DNA from: Candidatus Thorarchaeota archaeon MP8T_1
Lineage (GTDB): Archaea > Asgardarchaeota > Thorarchaeia > Thorarchaeales > Thorarchaeaceae
DNA length: 12,825 bases
Assembly (NCBI GenBank): GCA_002825465.1
Contig: PJER01000060.1
Span: 1 to 12,825 of the forward strand
Direction of reading: 5' to 3'
The position numbers were made by a program, and so were the translations under genes. Below the pieces are notes generated by a model. It made no database searches and was not told the origin of the DNA. It worked only from the letters and a program-made list of their open reading frames with translations. This document shows, piece by piece, positions 6,042 through 12,825 of the stretch. How positions within the stretch are numbered: the first letter of the stretch is position 1; each line of letters starts with the position of its first letter.

Positions 6042-7082
6042 ATGCAACCAGGGCCTGAGCGTGTTCGTGGTTTGTACGAGGAGATTGATACTAGCAATCA
6101 GGCAAAGTGGATTCTTCCAACAATCATTGGATTTGTCGTTATTGTAGGATTATCAATTCTAAGATTCTTTATGATGCCTGTGGAACCTCCACCTTTCAAC
6201 AATCAAGTTGATCTTTTTGTAATCATTGGATTTACACCTATGGCGTCTTGCCTTATTGGAAGTCTGTTTGGAGTGATGAGGAAAATGGCAATCAAAATTA
6301 ATCCAGATAGACTAGAATTTACAGAATACGAGAGAGAATTAGATGAATTTAGAAAGATCTACTATGAGGCTGATTTCAAATCCAACGAGCTTGGTGGTAA
6401 TCCAACATTCATGTGTGGATGGGTGCTATCTCTCACAGTATCTCTCTGTATAGGATTCTTCATAATTTTTTGGATGATAGATATTGGGTCATATATTAGT
6501 TCAATAGTAGAGGTTGGTGCCATAGCAGTTCTATATGTTCTAGGAAATTACTTTGGCTATCGCGGGGGATATATTCGAAGTGAAATGGTCAGGGACCCGC
6601 TTTTCTCTCACATTACAAAATACCTTTCAAAGTACGATGTGCTCAAAAGTATGACTCAGTGTGATCTTATTTCCAAAATTATTGTGCGATACAAATTTGG
6701 TAAAGGACAGAGTTTGAAGGTTATAGATGACATTCATGTCTTTACAGTAACTTCAACAGAACCACCACTTGATGTAGAAATTACAATCGATAATATGGAA
6801 AACATTGGTCCAGAGTATACATTCTTCTATTCAGATTCTCTGGCAACTCGAAGAGATGTAATAATTGATGTAGCAGGAAGAGATGCGATTCTTACTGTGG
6901 GTGAGATTGAGATGAGATCATTCATTCGTCTTCGTTATGACACAGGTTCCTTGAAATCGAAATGGAATTTAGGAACTCCTGAGAGACTCTGTGATCTCAT
7001 GCATGCCATAGTTGAAGAAGTTGCAAAAGAAATATCCGTTAGCAAGGTTCCAAATAGTGAAGAGTCACATCTAGAAGAATAG
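6042..7082 (+). CDS. Four-helix membrane protein with cytoplasmic C-terminal domain, unknown function
   Basis: The protein has 346 residues. Hydrophobic helices lie at about 23-43, 56-78, 124-147 and 153-173. The first pair is joined by a proline-rich loop (PVEPPPF). A charged cytoplasmic loop (about 79-120) separates the pairs. A soluble C-terminal region (about 186-346) has alternating strands (VFTVTSTEPPLDVEITID, DVIIDVAGRDAILTV) followed by a helix (LCDLMHAIVEEVAKEI). I do not recognise the family. It may be a membrane-tethered sensor or scaffold. The ATG at 6042 is 28 bases after the flavoprotein stop and lacks a clear SD, so it may be leaderless or read through from the gene upstream. 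It precedes the DUF362 gene by 50 bases. Confidence 0.75.
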   Translation: MQPGPERVRGLYEEIDTSNQAKWILPTIIGFVVIVGLSILRFFMMPVEPPPFNNQVDLFVIIGFTPMASCLIGSLFGVMRKMAIKINPDRLEFTEYERELDEFRKIYYEADFKSNELGGNPTFMCGWVLSLTVSLCIGFFIIFWMIDIGSYISSIVEVGAIAVLYVLGNYFGYRGGYIRSEMVRDPLFSHITKYLSKYDVLKSMTQCDLISKIIVRYKFGKGQSLKVIDDIHVFTVTSTEPPLDVEITIDNMENIGPEYTFFYSDSLATRRDVIIDVAGRDAILTVGEIEMRSFIRLRYDTGSLKSKWNLGTPERLCDLMHAIVEEVAKEISVSKVPNSEESHLEE

Positions 7083-7132
7083 TGCAATAATTCTTTAATC
7101 CGCTTTCAGTAGAAGAACTTGAGGAAACACCC

Positions 7133-7963
7133 TTGGACCATGTGGTATTAGTCAAATTCGAACATACAGAATATAGAACACTTAGTCAGGGTCTAAATAG
7201 CATGAAATTTGACGGGTTGCTCTCGCCCATTCTAATCAAACCAAATCTCTGTACGATAAAAGATGGGACTGGTCATTCGGTAACTGATATCAAAGTTGTA
7301 AAGGCGATTATCAAGTTTCTACTCCAGCAAGATGAAAATCTATCTGTAAGAATCATCGAATCTGATAGTCAGAGCAAGTATGCTCAAGAAGCCTTTGATG
7401 TCTTTGGATACACGAATTATTGTGAAAAAATGCAAGCAGAAGGAATTGATGTTGCTACATTAGATCTATCAAAATCCCCACTCACAAAGATTCAGTTTGA
7501 AGGGGAGTACTTCAAGAATCCAGACCTTCCAGAAATTCTTACAAAACCACATTATTTCATTTCAGTTGCTGTTGCCAAAACTCATTATCTTTCGTACATT
7601 ACAGGAGTTCTCAAGAATTTGTTTGGAGTACTACCACGAAAGGATATGTCAGTCTATCATTCAAAAATTCATGAGGTGATTACTGACCTTACAAGGATTT
7701 TGAAACCCAACCTCAATATTATTGATGCAAGGGTAGGAGTAGAGGATTGGAATGGTCCTACGACTCACCAAATCGGAGCTTTCATTATTGGAGAAAAGCC
7801 CGTTTCAGTTGACGCTGTAATGACTAGAGTATTCCAATTAGATCCGAATAAAGTTCCACATCTGGTGAAACTTTGCGGTGATGAATATGGGTCTATGGAC
7901 CCAAAGATAATTGGTGCACCTATAGAGGATGTATATGTTAAATTCTCAATTCCTAGAGTCTAG
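7133..7963 (+). CDS. DUF362 family protein
   Basis: This 276-residue protein has the DUF362 (PF04015) pattern. It has an early KPNLC (36-40), the diagnostic VAKTHYLSYITGVLKNLFG (147-165) followed by LPRKD, then NIIDARVGVED (195-205) and a conserved VSVDAVMTRVF (224-234). Some family members carry a C-terminal 2x4Fe-4S ferredoxin domain; here it is absent and the protein ends after a short beta segment, so any electron chemistry would need a partner. Function of the family is not established. Start: TTG 7133 is chosen because GAGG (7121-7124) lies eight bases upstream and no ATG precedes the conserved core at a similar distance. It follows the membrane protein by 50 bases and precedes arsC by 81 bases. 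Confidence 0.88.
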   Translation: MDHVVLVKFEHTEYRTLSQGLNSMKFDGLLSPILIKPNLCTIKDGTGHSVTDIKVVKAIIKFLLQQDENLSVRIIESDSQSKYAQEAFDVFGYTNYCEKMQAEGIDVATLDLSKSPLTKIQFEGEYFKNPDLPEILTKPHYFISVAVAKTHYLSYITGVLKNLFGVLPRKDMSVYHSKIHEVITDLTRILKPNLNIIDARVGVEDWNGPTTHQIGAFIIGEKPVSVDAVMTRVFQLDPNKVPHLVKLCGDEYGSMDPKIIGAPIEDVYVKFSIPRV

Positions 7964-7978
7964 TATTTACAGATACTA
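7961..7978. promoter_or_regulatory. 6-6-6 inverted repeat upstream of arsC, possible operator
   Basis: TAGTAT (7961-7966), a 6-base spacer and ATACTA (7973-7978) form a perfect inverted repeat that begins with the DUF362 stop codon. It lies about 67 bases upstream of arsC, a suitable place for a repressor of the arsenate reductase gene. No ArsR gene is in the window, and the short arms leave room for chance. Confidence 0.3.
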
Positions 7979-8044
7979 TGTTTCATATGGACCAAAATAG
8001 AGAAGCAAACAACAGAAACACATCATATCCTGGAGGTTTCCTTA

Positions 8045-8452
8045 TTGAAACGCGTTCTCTTCCTATGCACAGGAAACTCGGCTAGGAGTCAGATGGCAGA
8101 AGCACTCCTCAGACATCTTGGGGGAGATGACTATGAGGTCTTTAGTGCAGGTACAAGACCTCAGAAAGAGATTAATCCCTTCGCCATAGAAGTGCTAAAA
8201 GAAAAAGGAATTCCTACCGAGGGACTCCATCCAAAACTAGTTGGCGAAATGGTAAACCTAGAGATCGATCTTGTCATCACAGTCTGTGATAATGCAAAGC
8301 AAACATGTCCACACTTTCCAAGAGCAAAGAGATTGGAGCACTGGTCTCTTGAGGATCCTGCAGCTTTCGAAGGAACGTATGATGAAGTGTTGCTCATATT
8401 CAGAGAAACTCGAGATGAGATTGAAAAGAGGATTCGAGAGTATATCTTATGA
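8045..8452 (+). CDS. arsC: Arsenate reductase, thioredoxin-coupled, low-molecular-weight PTPase fold
   Basis: This 135-residue cytoplasmic enzyme reduces arsenate to arsenite. The phosphatase-like loop C8-T-G-N-S-A-R14-S is followed by C81 and C88 (VCDNAKQTCP), the three-cysteine relay of the Staphylococcus aureus pI258 type (C10, C82, C89 there). D104 in LEDPA is the general acid. Length matches the family. C88 would be re-reduced by thioredoxin. Start: TTG 8045 is well supported by GGAGGT (8032-8037) seven bases upstream, and places C8 at the usual position. The low-molecular-weight tyrosine phosphatase is the main alternative, but C81/C88 argue for arsenate reductase. The stop at 8450-8452 is one base from the convergent topoisomerase stop. 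No arsenite pump or ArsR lies in the window. Confidence 0.93.
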   Translation: MKRVLFLCTGNSARSQMAEALLRHLGGDDYEVFSAGTRPQKEINPFAIEVLKEKGIPTEGLHPKLVGEMVNLEIDLVITVCDNAKQTCPHFPRAKRLEHWSLEDPAAFEGTYDEVLLIFRETRDEIEKRIREYIL

Positions 8453-8453
8453 A

Positions 8454-10466
8454 TTATGTTTCAATCCAACCCTCGAACTTCCTCTGAAGGGTCTTACTAT
8501 AGACCTTTCTCCAATCATAATCAACTCTCTGAGACCATCTGTAGACAACTTTCGGATGAATGTATGATTTTAGAGAGGTGCCAAGATTCCATGTGCGACT
8601 TTCTTTCGCAAGAACGAAATCAATCTCTATCTTCTGCTTTGCCTCTTCTGCCTTCTTAACACGTTCATCCGCAGTCTTAACGGATTTCTCTGCATTATCA
8701 ATTCTTTTGGCGGAATCCACTTTCCACTTGGTGAAAGCTTGCTGTTGATTCTCAAGAGATGTTTTGCCTTTCTGATAGCGATCTCTCGCTTTGGCTAGGT
8801 TGGCTTCAGCAGTATCTAAACGCTCTCTGGTTCTTTCGATTCGCTCTTGAGCATCCTCTAGTCGTTCTTTCTTTGTCGTCTTTCCTTTTCGTTTGCTACT
8901 TCGTGTTCGACTCTTAGAAGTACGCGCATTATCCCATGCAATTTTAGCCTTGTCACGTTTCTCACGCCAAGTCGTGACTGAAGTCCAATAATTATCGACT
9001 GTTGCTTTCTTCTTCTTGATTAATTCCTGTTTCTTTGCTCGCGCCGCTGTTTCTTTCTTTTTGATCTTTCTAAGTTGGCTTTGTCTATCTTTGAGATTTA
9101 CCTTTGCTTTCTCAACACGTTTGCCAGCGTTTTTGATTCTATCACGATATCTATCAGCGCTGCGATTCCAACCCTTGGGAGCCTGTTTTGTATGGTTCAT
9201 GACTCGGGCAACCTCAAGATTAGCACGTTTGAATGCAGCTTTCTTGATGAATTCAGGATCTGTCTTCTTTGCCTTACTTGTCTTCAGCTCTTCTCGCATA
9301 ATTGTCGATGCATGATAGGTTCGAAAGACTTTTGCTGTGAGTTCTGGATATACTTCACTAAGAAATCGGTTGACATGAGTACTATTCACTTGTGGAAATA
9401 TCTGAGCAATCTTCTTTGGATCGCCTCTTGTCTTCTTACCCTTTCTACTCTCGAAAGATGCGATACGTTCGTTGGCTTTATCGTGAAGCTCTTTTAGCTC
9501 CTTATAGACCTCTGAAGGGGGTTCAATCTCTTTGTGCCAAGGGACACTATCTTTTCCTAGGAAATCAAAGATGATGGAGTTAGTAGTGAATTTCAAATGT
9601 TCAGCTCTGAGCGTAGTCGCACCAACTGTATCAGCCTCTTCAGGGTCCTTTTCGTCGCCCACTCGTAGACTAAGATTATCAATAAGATAGCAGGCTGCAG
9701 CTACCATTCTCCGTTTTGAATCGTCAGAGGTAAGACCTTCCATGATGTGAGCGCGAATATCATCGATTCTCTTTTCGACCTTCACAGCTTTGTCAAATTT
9801 GGCGGCTTCCCGTTCCTGCTTGATAGGTGTACTATCATGTAACCAAATGTACTTCACCTTACCAGTGAGCTCGTCAGTCCACTTTGCAATCCACATGGTA
9901 TCAGGAGCCCAACAAAGTTCTTTCCAATCACCAACAAGATGCTTTGCTGCTTCAGGGTCAATGTTTAGTGTGATATCTTTCTGGCTCGCTCCTTGTTTCC
10001 ATCTTCCTCGAAGTGGATGTTGGCCACGTCCCATGAAAATGCCAGAGGGTTCTGTTTGATAATTTCCGAGTTCCATCCGCTCTCCATCAACAGTTGCAAA
10101 CCCATATTTTTCTTTCAATTCTTCACGAATGACCTTTCGTTCCTCACGAGCAGCTTTCTTCTCTTCTGCGCTCATATTCTCTTTTCTTGCTCTTTCATCC
10201 TCTACAATATTGCTTACTTCGGTAAAATCAATTTCATTTGCCTTTAGTATCGGACTTATTTCGAGTGCTTTGCTGAAATCTGTCATGAAATTCTGTTCAA
10301 ACACAGAATCTTCCACATACGGGGTTCCAAGTTTCTTGACCCAAGCTAGGGCCATCTCTTCCTGCAAATGGGTTAGATGAACTTTCTCACCTCTTACTGT
10401 GATTGAGAGACCCAGGTATGGAGGAGGATCGATGACAAGTATACCATTGTGTTCTAATGTTTCCAT
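8454..10466 (-). CDS. Eukaryote-type DNA topoisomerase IB with long linker
   Basis: The 670-residue protein relaxes supercoils by nicking one strand through a 3'-phosphotyrosine. The N-terminal DNA-binding core begins at LEHNGILVIDPPPY, equivalent to human LEHKGPVFAPPYEP, and continues through YGFATVDGE and GIFMGRGQHP. The catalytic residues are all present: R268 (LSLRVGDEK; human R488), K305 (FDFLGKDS; K532), R382 (TAKVFRTYHAS; R590), H425 (MNHTKQAP; H632) and Y635 (LGTSLKSYIHP; Y723). Between H425 and Y635 are 210 residues against 91 in human Top1. The extra length is a Lys/Arg/Glu-rich antiparallel coiled coil (about 433-515 and 530-620). A smaller insertion (about 19 residues) lies between K305 and R382. 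There is no long N-terminal tail like the eukaryotic one. Start: ATG 10466 with GAGG eight bases upstream and a TATA box at 10499-10504. Thaumarchaeota, eukaryotes and some Asgard lineages carry this enzyme. Confidence 0.95.
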   Translation of the reverse strand: METLEHNGILVIDPPPYLGLSITVRGEKVHLTHLQEEMALAWVKKLGTPYVEDSVFEQNFMTDFSKALEISPILKANEIDFTEVSNIVEDERARKENMSAEEKKAAREERKVIREELKEKYGFATVDGERMELGNYQTEPSGIFMGRGQHPLRGRWKQGASQKDITLNIDPEAAKHLVGDWKELCWAPDTMWIAKWTDELTGKVKYIWLHDSTPIKQEREAAKFDKAVKVEKRIDDIRAHIMEGLTSDDSKRRMVAAACYLIDNLSLRVGDEKDPEEADTVGATTLRAEHLKFTTNSIIFDFLGKDSVPWHKEIEPPSEVYKELKELHDKANERIASFESRKGKKTRGDPKKIAQIFPQVNSTHVNRFLSEVYPELTAKVFRTYHASTIMREELKTSKAKKTDPEFIKKAAFKRANLEVARVMNHTKQAPKGWNRSADRYRDRIKNAGKRVEKAKVNLKDRQSQLRKIKKKETAARAKKQELIKKKKATVDNYWTSVTTWREKRDKAKIAWDNARTSKSRTRSSKRKGKTTKKERLEDAQERIERTRERLDTAEANLAKARDRYQKGKTSLENQQQAFTKWKVDSAKRIDNAEKSVKTADERVKKAEEAKQKIEIDFVLAKESRTWNLGTSLKSYIHPKVVYRWSQRVDYDWRKVYSKTLQRKFEGWIET

Positions 10467-10498
10467 GGAGAGGCCTCGTAGGTTTGCGATTTTTCAGG

Positions 10499-10504
10499 AT
10501 ATAA
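10499..10504 (-). promoter_or_regulatory. TATA box for topoisomerase IB
   Basis: On the minus strand TTATAT predicts a transcript start near 10476, leaving a leader of about 10 bases that contains GAGG just before the ATG at 10466. Confidence 0.45.
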
Positions 10505-10590
10505 CAAAAGGATTGTGCTGAGGGACATAAGGCTGCTTGAAAGGTGTTCCTTTTTTGATGTATGTACCTTGTATGATTGGATGAGAAAGC

Positions 10591-11091
10591 ATGGACACTA
10601 AGAAGTGGTTATACAAAATCAACAAAGAGCCAAAATGGATAGTAACTTGGTTTCTGACAGCAGGGATTCTCTGTGCTCTGACCTGTTTGGTTCTATCTAG
10701 AACAGGGTATCTTCCTTGGGATGACACCACTGCACTTCTGTTAGGATTCTTTGTTCCTGTTGTAACATATACAATCAAAGAATTGATGGGACTGTATGAG
10801 TATCCAAGAAGATATTCGACATATGCAGCTAGCGAGAGATATCTCGAACTTTCTTTAGAGTATATGGCGAATGATCATTGGGACAAAGCTCTGACTCATC
10901 TTGAACGCATTTTGCTGGTAATCCCGGGGCACCAACGAGCTCTGTTCAATACTGCTATTTGTAAAGAGAGATTAGGCGATTACGAAGGATCTTACGCTGC
11001 TATAGCTTCATACTTGAGTATAACTCCAAATGATTTGGAAGCAAGAGAATTGCAAACTAGAGTGGGAACTGAGATGAATCCAGCTTCATGA
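10591..11091 (+). CDS. Membrane-anchored TPR protein
   Basis: The protein has 166 residues. Two hydrophobic helices (about 16-36 and 46-63) form a hairpin, so both ends face the cytoplasm. After a linker come two tetratricopeptide-like repeats: about 80-113 (YLELSLEYMANDHWDKALTH, then LERILLVIP) and about 114-147 (ALFNTAICKERLGDYEGSYA, then YLSITPN), each with the A-x3-G/D-Y/W-E-A pattern. TPRs bind partner proteins, so it is probably a membrane scaffold or receptor; the partner is unknown. The start ATG 10591 follows an SD-like GGATGAG (10579-10585), five bases upstream. It diverges from topoisomerase IB across 124 bases. It ends 12 bases before the convergent acetyltransferase stop. Confidence 0.82.
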   Translation: MDTKKWLYKINKEPKWIVTWFLTAGILCALTCLVLSRTGYLPWDDTTALLLGFFVPVVTYTIKELMGLYEYPRRYSTYAASERYLELSLEYMANDHWDKALTHLERILLVIPGHQRALFNTAICKERLGDYEGSYAAIASYLSITPNDLEARELQTRVGTEMNPAS

Positions 11092-11103
11092 ATAGGAGTT
11101 TTA

Positions 11104-11871
11104 TTACTTTAATTTTGTAAAAGCATCATAGGGAGTTAGGCCAGAATAGCCGAGTTTCAGTGCAAGAGATTTTGATGCATTATTTGCTGCATCCCAGATT
11201 GGCACTAAGTTCTGTTTGAGAGCATGTTCAATAAGAGCTGCTGAAACAACTGTTGCCAAACCTTTACGCCTATAGTCAGGACTATCAATTGTATCGACCT
11301 CAATCTCGAATTCTTTTTCAAAAGGCATTGCAGTCATAGCTGTGGAAACCACAACGCCGTTATGTTTTATGCAGTAACCAAAACCACGCTCAATGAAGAC
11401 TTCCGGAGAGCCAAAAAAGAAGGGAATAGCAGGTACAACAGCCCGAGGAGTAGTTTTGGCGGTATCGAGATCGATTTGCTCTAGAGTGAATTCTTCTGGC
11501 AACTTCTCCTTCAATGTTTGTATATGCTCAAGATTCAATGTTTCATGGGAGAATCCAAATCTTGGTGTTCGTTTTACCTTGTCACCTAATGTTTCAGTTA
11601 TTTTTGTTGCCCAATCTAAATTTGGAACAATCAATTGAGGTCCTGCAGGTAAGGAATCAATCAAGTGGGGGACCTGATTGGATTCATTATTTCCTCCAAG
11701 GAACAAAAATCCAATCTGCAAGAATGCGACTTCAGGATTATCGATATCTGTCACATACACCTTTCCTTTCTTTTCACGAAAAGCATATTGAATGACAGTC
11801 TTGAGCCATTTATGTTCTTGAAACAGATATTCAATTTCATTAGTTTCAGAAATGGATAATTCGATAGCCAT
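11104..11871 (-). CDS. GNAT acetyltransferase of the ZmaR-like branch (PF12746)
   Basis: The protein has 255 residues. The C-terminal GNAT domain (about 150-255) has GFGYCIKHNGVVVSTAMTA and the acetyl-CoA loop R201-R-K-G-L-A206 inside DSPDYRRKGLATVVSAALIE. It ends with IWDAANNASKSLALKLGYSG, typical of the zwittermicin-resistance ZmaR-like family. The N-terminal half (about 1-145) is the family's divergent partner domain. It is a cytoplasmic N- or O-acetyltransferase; the acceptor is unknown, and antibiotic self-resistance is only one family member's role. Start: the frame extends to a TTG at 11952, adding 27 unrelated-looking residues without an SD. ATG 11871 is preferred because AAGGA lies seven bases upstream and a TATA-like CTATAACTT near 11927 lies a suitable distance before it. 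This start choice is moderately sure. Confidence 0.85.
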   Translation of the reverse strand: MAIELSISETNEIEYLFQEHKWLKTVIQYAFREKKGKVYVTDIDNPEVAFLQIGFLFLGGNNESNQVPHLIDSLPAGPQLIVPNLDWATKITETLGDKVKRTPRFGFSHETLNLEHIQTLKEKLPEEFTLEQIDLDTAKTTPRAVVPAIPFFFGSPEVFIERGFGYCIKHNGVVVSTAMTAMPFEKEFEIEVDTIDSPDYRRKGLATVVSAALIEHALKQNLVPIWDAANNASKSLALKLGYSGLTPYDAFTKLK

Positions 11872-12051
11872 CTTGACATTCCTTATTTCGTATTTGTCGA
11901 TATGATTCGAACATGAAGTTATAGATAATCCATCTTCGAGACAAGATTTCAAACAAGAGATACAAAAAGAAAATGGTATGACCTTTGGAAATTTAATTGT
12001 CTTAGTAATTTAAATCAAAAAATAGTAGCGTCGATACCATGACTTATTATT

Positions 12052-12068
12052 TTTCACAACTCGTGAAA
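12052..12068. promoter_or_regulatory. Inverted repeat abutting the TATA box of the serine hydrolase gene
   Basis: TTTCAC (12052-12057), AACTC, GTGAAA (12063-12068) is a perfect inverted repeat that ends one base before the TATA box. A protein bound here would block TFB/TBP access, so it is a candidate repressor site. Confidence 0.35.
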
Positions 12069-12069
12069 C

Positions 12070-12075
12070 ATATAA
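12070..12075 (+). promoter_or_regulatory. TATA box for the serine hydrolase gene
   Basis: ATATAA predicts a transcript start near 12098, about ten bases before the ATG at 12109. Confidence 0.5.
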
Positions 12076-12108
12076 CCTTGATTTTCAAGAGGTTTTAATT
12101 GGTTGATT

Positions 12109-12822
12109 ATGAATTTTAAGAAAAAATACATCAGGAATGTCACGATAATTTACATACTAGCACTATTTCTTGTGACTTCTGTTAACTCTTCATCAGCTCA
12201 AGACGAATCAGTATTTGTATCTGAAACTGTCGAAAGTCAATTGGAGCAATTCATGGAGGATGGGGAGATTCCATCTATGCAAGATGCCATCATACAAGAT
12301 AATGAAATCAAGTATGTGAAGGGTTTTGGAAATCAGACGGAGCTAGATACTGTATTTATGATAGGTTCTATGCAGAAGATGTTTACAGCCTGTTGCATCA
12401 TGCAGCTTGTTGAAGATGGAGCGATTGGTTTGGATGATGATGTCGATAATTATCTTCCCTACAACATCACTCACCCAGACTATCCTGATATTTCAATCAC
12501 ACCAAGGATGCTCCTTTCACATAGATCTGGTTTGAATCGTGAGGTGTACTATCTATTCTGTTGGGACACACAAGGTCTACTATATCCTGAATACAAATCA
12601 GTCTACAACTCTGAGATTATAGATATGACTATTGGAGAGTTTCTAGAGAACGTTTTCATCCCAGGTGGTATTGGATATACTAGCGATATTTGGCAATTCG
12701 AACCAGGAACTCAGTATGGTTATTCATCAGTTGGATATCATGTTCTAATACATCTAATAGAAATAATCTCTGGAACAACTTACGATCAATATATGCAAGA
12801 ACATATTCTTACTCCACTGTGA
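12109..12822 (+). pseudogene. Beta-lactamase-fold serine hydrolase, cut short by an in-frame TGA
   Basis: The frame gives 237 residues from ATG 12109 (TTG 12103 would add two). A signal peptide (basic KKKY, then a hydrophobic run to about 28, ending SSSAQ) sends it outside. The serine hydrolase / class C beta-lactamase domain (PF00144) shows FMIGSMQKMFTACCIMQL with the S-x-x-K nucleophile (SMQK, residues 87-90) and LLSHRSGL. It also has FEPGTQYGYSSVGYHVL, where the second motif is Y-S-S instead of the usual Y-x-N. The frame ends at ILTPL followed by TGA and then ATG. In the family this point reads PLGM, so one base change (GGA to TGA) explains the stop. The normal domain continues for roughly another 100 or more residues, with the third (H/K-x-G) motif. 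The gene is therefore either broken, affected by a sequence error, or truncated. The window ends three bases later. Confidence 0.75.
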
Positions 12823-12825
12823 ATG

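Noticed and set aside
9016..9497. Hydrophobic plus-strand ORFs opposite the topoisomerase linker
   Set aside because: Antisense of Lys/Arg/Glu-rich codons naturally gives Phe/Leu/Ser-rich frames; no start signal.
10494..10778. Minus-strand ORF of 94 residues opposite the TPR gene start
   Set aside because: Antisense to the membrane helices of a convincing gene, with no SD, no domain, and overlapping the topoisomerase promoter.
11872..11952. Longer start (TTG 11952) for the GNAT acetyltransferase
   Set aside because: No SD before it, the added residues do not resemble the family, and the promoter-like sequence lies inside this stretch.
11973..12040. Inverted pair ATGGTAT / ATACCAT
   Set aside because: Arms of seven bases separated by 54 bases are expected by chance in AT-rich intergenic sequence.
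12820..12822. TGA recoded as glycine or selenocysteine in the serine hydrolase
   Set aside because: Several genes in the window end properly at TGA, including arsC at the exact family length, and no SECIS-like hairpin is visible in the few bases after it.
1..12825. CRISPR arrays, insertion sequences, integrase or phage genes
   Set aside because: No regularly spaced repeats, terminal inverted repeats or recombinase motifs were seen on either strand.

Overview
The window reads as a piece of archaeal chromosome, most likely from an Asgard archaeon and plausibly Thorarchaeia-like. The lineage is inference from several signs. Promoters are archaeal (TATA boxes about 25 bases before start sites) and Shine-Dalgarno (SD) sites are GGAGG/GAGG/GGTGAT-like. 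Surface proteins have an N-terminal signal and/or a single C-terminal membrane helix ending in RRR or KRR. There is a eukaryote-type DNA topoisomerase IB. Base composition is AT-rich. No phage, transposon, CRISPR or complete RNA gene is visible.

Layout. Bases 1-1656 hold the 3' part of a NosD-like beta-helix surface protein. It is followed by a hairpin that looks exactly like the T-arm/acceptor/CCA end of a tRNA (1663-1697). Then come a four-helix membrane protein (1758-2171), a small double-anchored surface protein (2283-2834) and, on the minus strand, a secreted or anchored LamG-like surface protein (2950-3813). The last gene lies between two copies of the same imperfect palindrome. Bases 4015-4330 hold a possible 21-codon mini-ORF, a 65-residue proline-rich repeat protein and a strong hairpin-plus-T-tract terminator. 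A metal-dependent amidohydrolase (minus, 4375-5310) diverges from an iron-sulfur flavoprotein-like reductase (plus, 5447-6013), with a perfect 12-base palindrome between them. Next on the plus strand are an unknown four-helix membrane protein, a DUF362 protein and a thioredoxin-type arsenate reductase. The last converges on topoisomerase IB with a single base between the stop codons. Topoisomerase IB diverges from a membrane-anchored TPR protein, followed by a minus-strand ZmaR-type GNAT acetyltransferase and a plus-strand beta-lactamase-fold serine hydrolase. The hydrolase stops inside a normally conserved motif three bases before the window ends.

How the genes work together. I see no single large operon or obvious defence system. 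Most genes have their own promoter. The only closely spaced same-strand run is 5447-8452 (flavoprotein, membrane protein, DUF362, ArsC), where gaps are 28, 50 and 81 bases; co-transcription is possible but unproven. The items that most deserve a second look are the topoisomerase IB with a linker more than twice the human length, the orphan tRNA 3' end, the repeat-containing proline-rich microprotein, and the paired palindromes around the surface-protein gene. No gap longer than 300 bases lacks a gene; the longest, 3814-4084, holds a promoter, one palindrome copy and the mini-ORF.
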